Assembly (NCBI GenBank): GCA_027489095.1
Contig: JAIYAL010000197.1
Coordinates: 1 to 64,000 of the forward strand
Direction of reading: 5' to 3'
Source of the DNA: Erythrobacteraceae bacterium
GTDB lineage: Bacteria > Pseudomonadota > Alphaproteobacteria > Sphingomonadales > Sphingomonadaceae
DNA: 64,000 nucleotides
In this document: piece after piece, positions 31,201 through 39,381 of the stretch
Layout: every line of letters starts with the position of its first letter
Position numbering within the stretch: position 1 is the stretch's first letter
Notes under the pieces: generated by a model
Seen by the model: only the letters and a program-made list of their open reading frames with translations
The model's database searches: none
What the model was told of the DNA's origin: nothing
Program-made: the position numbers and the translations under genes

Positions 31201-31225
31201 GGGATTCGAAGAATGTGTCGCTCAT
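28217..31225 (-). CDS. Type III restriction (Res)-like helicase-nuclease, BPTD_3080-type
   Basis: Walker A [19 protein letters not shown], DEAH box [57 protein letters not shown]; C-terminal [12 protein letters not shown]...LVVEIKG nuclease motif. Confidence 0.82.
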   Translation of the reverse strand: [1002 protein letters not shown]

Positions 31226-31386
31226 GTGGTGGTTCTGCCCCTCATCATCCGATCCCTGCAGGCGGGTTCAAGCCCGGCTCACTCCGTGTCGTGCCCGGCC
31301 TCGTCAGGCAAGCCTTTGGCGCGGCACGGCTGTCGATGCGTGCCAGGCTTCATGCCGCCTCTGCACGACAATTTCGGTCGCAGCTC

Positions 31387-32364
31387 TCATACCGTGCCGA
31401 GCGCCAGAAGCACGCGTTCGCGCATCACGCTGCGCAGTTCCTCGGGCGCTTCGATGCGCACGTCGCCGCCCCAGGTGAACAGATGCTCGGCGATCTCGCG
31501 CAGGCCCCCTGCCCTGAACCGCACGAGCAGTTCGTCGCCATCATCCTCCACCACTTGCGCCGGGTGAAAGCGCCAGGCGCGGGCGCGCGGGACGGCGCTG
31601 GGGAGCACGCACAAGACCACGTCGTAGTCGTCTTCGCGCCATATGCCGAAGCTCTGCGCGAGCCATTCGTCGAGATCCCAATCGTCGGGCGGGGCGCAAG
31701 GGGCATTGCCCAATCTCGGGTTTTCCATGCGGTCGAGGCGGTAGTGGACAGGATCGAGATCGCGGCCCGGCATCTTGCCGACAAGGTAGGTCACCGGGCC
31801 ATGGAGCAGGCCATAAGGCACCACGCGCCGCCATTTGGGCGCGCTCGCGCCTTCGGCCAGATAGTCGAACTCGATCGCCGTGCCCGCGATGATGGCCTGC
31901 TGCACCGCGGCCAGCACGTGGGGCGCGGCGACGACCGCCGGCCCGGCCACCACGCGCGTCCGCTGGAGCCGGGCGAGCGCATCCAGATCTGGCTCGATGC
32001 GCGAGCGTTCGCGCAGATCGAACGCGCTGCGCACTTTGGTGAGCAGCGAATCGAGCAGATCGGCCTGCGGGGCCTGTTCGCGCCGCTGCGCCGCGACTTC
32101 GGCTTGCAGCGCGGCTATTTCAGCTGCGGATGGGCGGGTATAGACGCGGCGCAGCCCCTCACGGATGCGGAACCGCTTGGTACGCCCGTCGGCCACGTCC
32201 TCCAGATCGAAATGCAGCGCGATCACATTGCGCAGCCGCTCGGCAGTGCGGCGGTTCACATCCAGCTCGCGCGCCATCTCGTCGAGCGTCAGCCCTTCGG
32301 CGCTTTCGCACAGGAGGTGGATCAGCCTGATCGCCCGGTCGAGCTTTTCCATCCGTGCGCTCAA
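31387..32364 (-). CDS. WYL-domain transcriptional regulator
   Basis: N-terminal HTH (LTLDEMARELDVNRRTAERLRNVI) and WYL-type domain (AIEFDYLAEGASAPKWRRVVPYGLLHGPVTYLVG). Confidence 0.82.
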   Translation of the reverse strand: MSARMEKLDRAIRLIHLLCESAEGLTLDEMARELDVNRRTAERLRNVIALHFDLEDVADGRTKRFRIREGLRRVYTRPSAAEIAALQAEVAAQRREQAPQADLLDSLLTKVRSAFDLRERSRIEPDLDALARLQRTRVVAGPAVVAAPHVLAAVQQAIIAGTAIEFDYLAEGASAPKWRRVVPYGLLHGPVTYLVGKMPGRDLDPVHYRLDRMENPRLGNAPCAPPDDWDLDEWLAQSFGIWREDDYDVVLCVLPSAVPRARAWRFHPAQVVEDDGDELLVRFRAGGLREIAEHLFTWGGDVRIEAPEELRSVMRERVLLALGTV

Positions 32365-32384
32365 GATTGCCCCCTCCCCTTCGA

Positions 32385-33707
32385 TCAGGTCGCGGTGAGC
32401 ATACCCGCCAGTTCATCGTGCGCAAACTTGCCCAGCCACGGAACCACCTTGGCAGGATCGGCCAGATCGAGCGCGGCGATTGTCAGCCGTTCGCGGCCTC
32501 CGGCCATGCCGAACTGTTTGCGCACGGCGCTCCCCTGCCCCGGCGTGGCGGGATAGAGCAGCGTCAGCCGTTCGCATTCGTAAAGCCGGGCATAGACCAT
32601 CAGCTGATAGACATCGGACTGGCTGACGCCCTGCTTGCGGTTGTTGCCAGTGTTCAGCGGATCAGTGCCCAGCTTCTTCCACTTCGTATCGATGATCGCC
32701 AGCACGCGGCCATTCCGGCGCAGGAGAATATCCGGCTTGGTCTGAAACACCCCGGCGCGGCAATCTTCGCCTTCACGCCATTCGCCGAGGCAATAGGCCA
32801 GGCCGCCTTGGGTCGCCACTTCGATCCCGCTCCCGACAAGCGCCTGCCGCAGGCGCGCGGCGACATAGGCTTCGAACAGCGTGTTCATCGGGAACAGCAG
32901 CGTGATGCCTTCAGGCGCGGATGCGGCGGCGTGGACCCCCTGCCAATCGCGCCGCAGAAACAGTTTGGCGAGGGCAAACAGGCTGCGCCAGCGCGCGCTG
33001 GTCCGGTCGATCCGCACATCGCCCCAAGGCAGCCGCGCGGGGGGCACATCGGGGATATCGGCCAGCGCGTGCCGCAGTTCGCCAAGGCGGCGCTGCGTTT
33101 CGAAATGGCGGGCATGGCGCGCCAGCGCGACAACGCAGGCCTTCATCACGCGCATCAGCGGGGTATCGGCCTCAAGGCTGTCAAACCGGCAAGCGAGCCG
33201 GTCTGGCCGCACCGCGTTGACGGTGAACTGCCGCACGACATCGAGGCTGCCGCGCAGCGTCGGCAGATCATCCTCGCGGGTGACATAGCGACGCGGCAGG
33301 CCCCGGCGTACTTCGGCGAGGAGGCGGTCCGCAAACAGGCGGATCAGCACATCGAGGAGGCTCTCGTTCTGCCGCGCCAGCGTGGCAGCGCCGCCTGCCG
33401 ACAGACCCAGCCCGTGCGCCACATCGAGCATGTGGATGAGGCGGCTACGGACGGTGGCGGCCGTCTCAGCAGGGGCAGCGGGATCGACCTTGGGCAGGAT
33501 TTCAAGGCTGACACCCGGTGCCGCCAGCACGCCGACCACCTGCTTTGCGGTGAGGTGGCGGTGGTGATCGGACAGGATGTCGCCGCCTTCCGATCCGCCG
33601 CAAGGGTGCGCGCGCGCGGCAGCCAGCAGCGCATCGACCTGCGCGCGGGTGAAGCCCCCCTCCCCCACCGGGACCCGTCCCCATTCGTGGCACGCAAGGT
33701 GCTTCAT
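32385..33707 (-). CDS. mcrC: McrC-family subunit of modification-dependent restriction system
   Basis: LEILPKVD, NTLFEAYVAARL, PDILLRRNGRVLAIIDTKWKKL (PD-(D/E)XK). Confidence 0.85.
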   Translation of the reverse strand: MKHLACHEWGRVPVGEGGFTRAQVDALLAAARAHPCGGSEGGDILSDHHRHLTAKQVVGVLAAPGVSLEILPKVDPAAPAETAATVRSRLIHMLDVAHGLGLSAGGAATLARQNESLLDVLIRLFADRLLAEVRRGLPRRYVTREDDLPTLRGSLDVVRQFTVNAVRPDRLACRFDSLEADTPLMRVMKACVVALARHARHFETQRRLGELRHALADIPDVPPARLPWGDVRIDRTSARWRSLFALAKLFLRRDWQGVHAAASAPEGITLLFPMNTLFEAYVAARLRQALVGSGIEVATQGGLAYCLGEWREGEDCRAGVFQTKPDILLRRNGRVLAIIDTKWKKLGTDPLNTGNNRKQGVSQSDVYQLMVYARLYECERLTLLYPATPGQGSAVRKQFGMAGGRERLTIAALDLADPAKVVPWLGKFAHDELAGMLTAT

Positions 33708-36700
33708 CCGGCTTCGGGCTCGTCGCCTTCATCCTCGGCGCTTTCCGGCACTTGCACCGGGGCCGCGGCCTTGCCGAGCAGCACGTCATAGGCATTCTCG
33801 GGAAACGTCTCGCGCACCGACCAGCTCGGCTTGGGATCGAGCCCTTCAAGCCCGGGCGGCGGCGGCAACGCGGTTTCCTGAATGAAGCCGCGCCCCACCA
33901 CGGCGGCAATGCGGCTCCAGTCCTCGAAGAAATACTCCTGCAGAAGCGGGATGACCTTGTCGCGCATCACCGCATCGATCGCCGCGCGGCTGCCCGATCC
34001 CTCGCCCATGAAGAAGGCGTGGCCGATGCGGTGATCGCGGTCGAGCAGGTATTCGATGCGGCTGTTGATCACGGCCAGCACCCGACGCAGCGGCACGCCG
34101 TGGGCGTTTTCCGGCAGCAGATCAGGCTGCGGCGGCAACTCCCTGAACCGGAACCGCCGCCGCAGCGCCGTATCGAGCAAGGCGATGGACCGATCGGCGG
34201 TGTTCATCGTGCCGATGATGTGGAGATTGGCGGGCACCGAAAATGGCGTGCGGCTGTAGGGCAGGGTCAGCGACAGGCGCTCTTTCATGCCTTGCCGCTT
34301 GTCGGTTTCGATCAGCGTGATCAGTTCGCCGAACACCTTGGAAATGTTCGCGCGGTTGATTTCGTCGATCACCAGCACATGCTCTTCCGGGCTTTGGCGG
34401 GCGGCATCAGCCATATTGCGGAATACGCCAGGTTCCGGCTTCAGCGTGAAACCGCCACCGGGCAATGCGGAAGGCCGCATTCCTTCGACGAAGTCTTCAT
34501 AGGAAAAGTTCTGGTGGAACGTGACAAACCCCACCTGCCCGCTTTCGCGCAAACCGTCGTAGACCGCGCGCAGTTCCTGACGGCGCGCTTGATCCACGAG
34601 CAAGGGATCGTCCTCGGCCAGACCGAGACACAGCCGGACAGCTGCGCCCATCGTGGCATAGGTCTTGCCGGTGCCGGGCGGGCCGTAGAGGATCAGGTTG
34701 GTCGGATCACGCTTGATCGGATCCGGCACAGGTTCCTCTTCCTCGGCAAGGTCCTTCCAATTGGTCAGATTGGCAAGAAACCAGTCCTGATCCTGCGGCT
34801 CTGCGTTAAACGCAAACTGGATGAGACGCCGCGCCATTTCAGTCGTTGGAGATACCTCCCAGATCGTAGGCTGGTAGGTATAGTGATACCATTCGCGCAT
34901 CTCGAAGGGCGGATCCCACGCTACGGACACTTGCTCGCCATTGCCCGGGTTGGCCGTGATCGTGCCGGTAGCCTTGATCGCCATGCACGAAACGGCTCGC
35001 CCCTGATTGTTGAAAGGAAGCCCTTTCCTTCGCACATACGTGGATTTAACGGCGATTCGCTCACCCACTTCCATGCGCAAAACCTGCTCGCGGTTTCGGT
35101 CGCTAGGGTTGTCTATTTGCCAGATGTCCTCCGCCAGAAAGCGGTCAAGCTGCGCTTCAGTCCGACCATACATCGCCCCCACAAACCAGTATCGGCCAGG
35201 GCCGATTTCTGCGGTTGCATCTTCGTCCTCTGGAGCATTTCCGAAAATTCGGTCCCGCCAAACGGGATGGCTCAGAAACCAGGCAAAATCCTGTGGTTCG
35301 TTCTCCACGATGAAGCGGCGTAACCGATCTGCGAATTCACTTTTGCCCGGATTGTGCAGCCGCCAGACGGCATCGTTGTTGGTGTAGAAGTACCACGTTC
35401 GGGGTTCGATGGGCGGTGACCAATCAACCGACACGGAAAGGCCGTTGCCCGGGTTTTCCATCACGGTGCCGATGGCGCGGATGCGGTTTGCCGTGATCCG
35501 CTTGCCATTGTTGTCAAATGGCAGGTCCTGCGTCTGAGTGAAGAAATCCCGCAGAACGATCAAGTCACCGGGCTGCATCTCGCGGACCCTGCGATTGTTG
35601 TCGCTGGCGATGTCCGTCTGGAGGCTCCATTCGCCGCGCTCGATGAACCGGGCACAGCCATCAGCATCGCCCCATCGCGAGGTGACGAGCCAGATCGGGG
35701 TATCGTCTGCAGCACTCATCGCAAGGTTATGATGCAACTCATCAGGCCAATAGCCTTGCCGATCGCTGCCTGTGGGATGCCAATCCGCCACCACGGCCTT
35801 GTTGGCCAAGCCAGCCAAAAGCACTTTCACGTTTTGCGCATCTAGTGCGTACTTCTGCTCGAAAACCAAACCTAATGCGACGCCAGCGTTGACGTGAAAC
35901 TGAGGACTTGCACCGGAGATTACGCCAAGAACCGCGGTCGCGGATCTGGCATTCACCGAATGGCGGCCAAACCGGAATTGATAGGGTGGCAGATTGACTG
36001 CCCACCAATCCAGTCCTGCCGCATGAACGGCTTCAACTACTTTGCGAAATGCAGCCTTCCGCGCATCAGGCCACTGCTCGAACAACCGCGCAAAATTGGG
36101 GAAGCAGGTGAAATGGGATAGCACCGGGTCTACCACCGGGATGCCTCCACCGAGAGCAAACCGAAAAGTCGTTGCCGAGCTTTGGTTGGCCCCAAATCGT
36201 TCGGGCGGTGCCAGTCCGGCCATTTCCAAGAACTTCGTGCCCACCAGTGCCTGACAAATATTGGGCCAAGCGTCCTTCAGTCCGAGGGCATCATTAATCG
36301 TCCGGACATGGACATCGATGTAATCACGCCCTTCTTCCCGCGCAGGTTCGATGTACGTCTCAAGCACATAACGCCGAATTACGTCGGCGTCCCGATTGGA
36401 ATTGGCTTCGCCAGCAAGGAACCGCCCATATTGCGCCAGCCAGCTGCGCCAGTTCATCAAACGATTTTGCGGCTTCACGGATTGCGGCATCAGGATGCGG
36501 TAGTCTTGCCCGCCAGCCTGGGCGTCATCCAGCATCGCTGTCAGGCGCTGGCGTAGTGCGGCGAACTGGTCTTCGCTCCACGCTGCTTCCAGATCAGGCC
36601 ATGCAAAACCTAGGGGAACAAGCTTTTGCTCGATCGTGCGCACAGCATAAGCCCGGGAGTTGCGTCCCTCCTGGGTCTGTGCGCCCCCCGTTTCCAGCCA

Positions 36701-36724
36701 CTCCCGAAATTCCGCTTCCCGCAT
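33704..36724 (-). CDS. mcrB: McrB-family AAA+ GTPase/ATPase with two tandem EVE/PUA-like modules
   Basis: NLILYGPPGTGKTYATM, VLVIDEINRANISKVFGELITLIE, IIGTMNTADRSIALLDTALRRRFRF; ATGA overlap with mcrC. Confidence 0.87.
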   Translation of the reverse strand: MREAEFREWLETGGAQTQEGRNSRAYAVRTIEQKLVPLGFAWPDLEAAWSEDQFAALRQRLTAMLDDAQAGGQDYRILMPQSVKPQNRLMNWRSWLAQYGRFLAGEANSNRDADVIRRYVLETYIEPAREEGRDYIDVHVRTINDALGLKDAWPNICQALVGTKFLEMAGLAPPERFGANQSSATTFRFALGGGIPVVDPVLSHFTCFPNFARLFEQWPDARKAAFRKVVEAVHAAGLDWWAVNLPPYQFRFGRHSVNARSATAVLGVISGASPQFHVNAGVALGLVFEQKYALDAQNVKVLLAGLANKAVVADWHPTGSDRQGYWPDELHHNLAMSAADDTPIWLVTSRWGDADGCARFIERGEWSLQTDIASDNNRRVREMQPGDLIVLRDFFTQTQDLPFDNNGKRITANRIRAIGTVMENPGNGLSVSVDWSPPIEPRTWYFYTNNDAVWRLHNPGKSEFADRLRRFIVENEPQDFAWFLSHPVWRDRIFGNAPEDEDATAEIGPGRYWFVGAMYGRTEAQLDRFLAEDIWQIDNPSDRNREQVLRMEVGERIAVKSTYVRRKGLPFNNQGRAVSCMAIKATGTITANPGNGEQVSVAWDPPFEMREWYHYTYQPTIWEVSPTTEMARRLIQFAFNAEPQDQDWFLANLTNWKDLAEEEEPVPDPIKRDPTNLILYGPPGTGKTYATMGAAVRLCLGLAEDDPLLVDQARRQELRAVYDGLRESGQVGFVTFHQNFSYEDFVEGMRPSALPGGGFTLKPEPGVFRNMADAARQSPEEHVLVIDEINRANISKVFGELITLIETDKRQGMKERLSLTLPYSRTPFSVPANLHIIGTMNTADRSIALLDTALRRRFRFRELPPQPDLLPENAHGVPLRRVLAVINSRIEYLLDRDHRIGHAFFMGEGSGSRAAIDAVMRDKVIPLLQEYFFEDWSRIAAVVGRGFIQETALPPPPGLEGLDPKPSWSVRETFPENAYDVLLGKAAAPVQVPESAEDEGDEPEAG

Positions 36725-36946
36725 GTCTGCTCCGCCAGTCTGTTGGCTTGTCTGTCACCCGTGGACATGCCGCGCTGGTGCGACAGGTCCGGTCGCATGC
36801 AGAGCGCCCTGCCCCATTTGTCTAAGCGGCTATACCGACATGATTGAACATTCCCGGTCAAGCGCATGTCGCTTCTCACCCCGGCGATTGCGGGATTGAA
36901 TGAATTATGGCAAAACTGAAGCGCAACTGCTTCAAAAGGCCGCGCG

Positions 36947-38152
36947 ATGTCTGAATCGAATGCAATCGTCAGCCAGATCGGTGATCTTGCCTCGGCAGGG
37001 GAGAAGATGATCGAGCGGCTGCGGCGCAAGGCCTTTCTGCCTGAAAGCCGCAAGGGGCTCAATGTACGGTTCGGAATTGCCGAGGCCGCGCAGCTGCTGG
37101 GGTGTTCGACCAACCGCATCCGCATGGCCGAGGATGATGGCCGCCTGCCCCTTCCCCCTGCGGGCGAAAACGGGCGCAGGCTGGGCTATACGGTGCAGGA
37201 AATGCTCAACATGCGCGAGGTGCTTGGCGCCTCCCCTGCCCGCGCGCCGATGGATGTGCCCGCGATCATCGCGGTGCAAAACTTCAAGGGCGGCGTGGGC
37301 AAATCCACCGTCACCACCCATCTGGCGCATTACTTCGCGGTGCAGGGATACCGCGTGCTGGTGGTCGACTGCGACAGCCAGGCGACGACGACCACGCTGT
37401 TCGGCTTCAACCCGCATTTCAACATCGCGCGCGAGGAAACGCTCTACCCCTACCTCTCGATCGACCCGACCCAGACCGACCTGCTCTATGCGGTGAAGCC
37501 GACGCCCTGGCCGAATGTGGATCTGATCCCTTCGAATCTGGAACTGTTCGACGTGGAGTATGAACTGGCGGCCTCCGGCTCGGACGGGCAATCGGTGCTG
37601 GCGGCGCGGTTCCGCAAGCTCAAGCAGGGGCTCGCCGATCTGGCGCGCGATTATGATGTGGTGATCCTCGATCCGCCGCCAGCGCTCGGCACGATCAGCC
37701 TTGCGGTAATGCAGGCAGCCAATGCGCTGCTGGTGCCGCTGGCGGCGACCACGCCGGATTTCTGCTCCACCGTGCAGTTCCTCTCGATGATGGATCAGGT
37801 GATCGCGCAGCTGATCGCGGCCGGGATCGAGGTGGATTACTCGTTCGTGCGGCTGATCTGCTCCAAGTTCGATGGCAACGATCCCAGCCACGCGATGGTG
37901 CGCTCGATCATGGAGCAGACCTTCGGCCCGGCCCTGCTGCCGGTGCCGATCCTCGAAAGCGCGGAAATCAGCCATGCGGCCATGCGGATGATGACGGTGT
38001 ACGAACTGGAGAAAGCCATCGGAACGCCAAAGACGCACAAGCGCTGCAAGGCCAACCTTGATGAGGCGCTGGGCCAGATCGAGCAACTGGTGCGCACCGG
38101 ATGGGGCCGCATCGCCCCCGCGCGCGAAGAGGATGTGCTCCATGCCGCATGA
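36947..38152 (+). CDS. parA: Plasmid partition ATPase ParA/RepA-type with MerR-like N-terminus
   Basis: QNFKGGVGKSTVTTHLAHYFAVQGYRVLVVDCDSQA deviant Walker A; VVILDPPPALG. Confidence 0.92.
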   Translation: MSESNAIVSQIGDLASAGEKMIERLRRKAFLPESRKGLNVRFGIAEAAQLLGCSTNRIRMAEDDGRLPLPPAGENGRRLGYTVQEMLNMREVLGASPARAPMDVPAIIAVQNFKGGVGKSTVTTHLAHYFAVQGYRVLVVDCDSQATTTTLFGFNPHFNIAREETLYPYLSIDPTQTDLLYAVKPTPWPNVDLIPSNLELFDVEYELAASGSDGQSVLAARFRKLKQGLADLARDYDVVILDPPPALGTISLAVMQAANALLVPLAATTPDFCSTVQFLSMMDQVIAQLIAAGIEVDYSFVRLICSKFDGNDPSHAMVRSIMEQTFGPALLPVPILESAEISHAAMRMMTVYELEKAIGTPKTHKRCKANLDEALGQIEQLVRTGWGRIAPAREEDVLHAA

Positions 38153-38234
38153 CGGGGCTTTCCTACAGGATGATGTTCTGCATATGTTCTCAACCTTCTT
38201 TCTGCCTAGCCCATTTTTTTCGCGGGATTGAACC

Positions 38235-39317
38235 ATGGCACGCAAGCAATCCGATTATCTCGCCGCACTTTTGTCGGATGACGAGCCGGCCGAGACCAGA
38301 TCAGCGGGTGCCGAACCGGTTTCGGCACCAGCAGCGGCGGCGGCTCCGGCGGAGCGCGTGCGCGGGGGCACGCTGCTGGGCCGCGAAAACGCGCTGGCCC
38401 GCGTGGCGAGCGGCGAAGTGCGGCAGGTGACGCAGTTGCTGCTCGATCCGGCGCGGGTGCGGCCGTGGGCGGGCAATGCCAGGTCCTATGCGCATCTGTC
38501 TCAGGAAAGCTGCGCCGAACTGATCGATTCGATCATTGCCGAAGGCGGCCAGAAAGTGCCCGCCATCGTGCGCCGGATCCAGGGTGATCCCGCGCATGAT
38601 TACGAAGTGATCGCGGGCACGCGGCGGCACTGGGCGGTGAGCTGGCTGCGCGCGCATTCCTACCCGGACATGCAGTTCCTGGCGCAAGTGGCGCAGATCG
38701 ATGACGAAGCCGCCTTCCGCCTCGCCGATATCGAGAACCGCGCGCGCAAGGATGTGTCCGACCTCGAACGCGCGCGCAATTATGCGCAGGCGCTGCACGA
38801 TCACTACGGCGGACACCTGACCCGGATGGCCGAGCGGCTCAAGCTTTCAAAGGGCTGGCTGTCCAAGATGCTCAAGGTAGCGGCGCTGCCCGATGCGGTG
38901 ATTGCCGCGTTTGCCAGCCCGGCGGATGTGGCGCTGAAACCCGCCTATGCGCTGGCACAGGCGCTCGACGACCGCACGAAGGCTGCCGTGATCCTGGGGG
39001 AAGCGCGCGCCATCGCACAGCATCAGAACGTCCGCCGCGCAGGCGGAGAGGCCCCCTTCCCCGCCGCCGATGTGCTGAGCCGCCTGCTCGCCGCGCCGCA
39101 TGGCCAGTCTGGTCAGGGCAAGGCTGGGCAGAAGGAACCCGTGCGGACATATGCCGGAGCCATGAACCGCCCGGCGGTGACGGTGCGCACCGTGAACCGG
39201 CAGGGCGTGACGCTGCAACTGCACGCCGGGTCGGGCCTTGATGCGCAGGGCCTTGTCGAGCTGGTGGCCGCTGCGCTGAAGGACCTGGAGGATCAGGGGC
39301 AGGGAGTGCTGCGCTGA
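38235..39317 (+). CDS. parB: ParB-family partition protein
   Basis: LLDPARVRPWAGNARSY, IAGTRRHWAVSWLR, ENRARKDVSDLERARNYAQAL, HTH LTRMAERLKLSKGWLSKMLKVAALP. Confidence 0.92.
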   Translation: MARKQSDYLAALLSDDEPAETRSAGAEPVSAPAAAAAPAERVRGGTLLGRENALARVASGEVRQVTQLLLDPARVRPWAGNARSYAHLSQESCAELIDSIIAEGGQKVPAIVRRIQGDPAHDYEVIAGTRRHWAVSWLRAHSYPDMQFLAQVAQIDDEAAFRLADIENRARKDVSDLERARNYAQALHDHYGGHLTRMAERLKLSKGWLSKMLKVAALPDAVIAAFASPADVALKPAYALAQALDDRTKAAVILGEARAIAQHQNVRRAGGEAPFPAADVLSRLLAAPHGQSGQGKAGQKEPVRTYAGAMNRPAVTVRTVNRQGVTLQLHAGSGLDAQGLVELVAAALKDLEDQGQGVLR

Positions 39318-39325
39318 TGCCCGGA

Positions 39326-39343
39326 TGTTTCCCCGGGGAAACA
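39326..39343. promoter_or_regulatory. parS: Candidate parS centromere site 1
   Basis: Perfect 18-bp palindrome TGTTTCCCCGGGGAAACA between parB and repA. Confidence 0.8.
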
Positions 39344-39381
39344 CGCCGCGCGCCGTCCCCAGCACGTCGCGGAAGCACGCG

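Noticed and set aside
28199-31567. 1122-aa plus-strand ORF antisense to the Res-like nuclease
   Set aside because: Low-complexity His/Arg/Gly/Ala-rich translation typical of the antisense frame of high-GC coding DNA; the minus strand carries clear helicase motifs
33752-35323. 523-aa plus-strand ORF antisense to mcrB
   Set aside because: Antisense artefact of a high-GC gene; no domain signature
36932-38245. 437-aa minus-strand ORF antisense to parA
   Set aside because: Antisense artefact; the plus strand has ParA motifs
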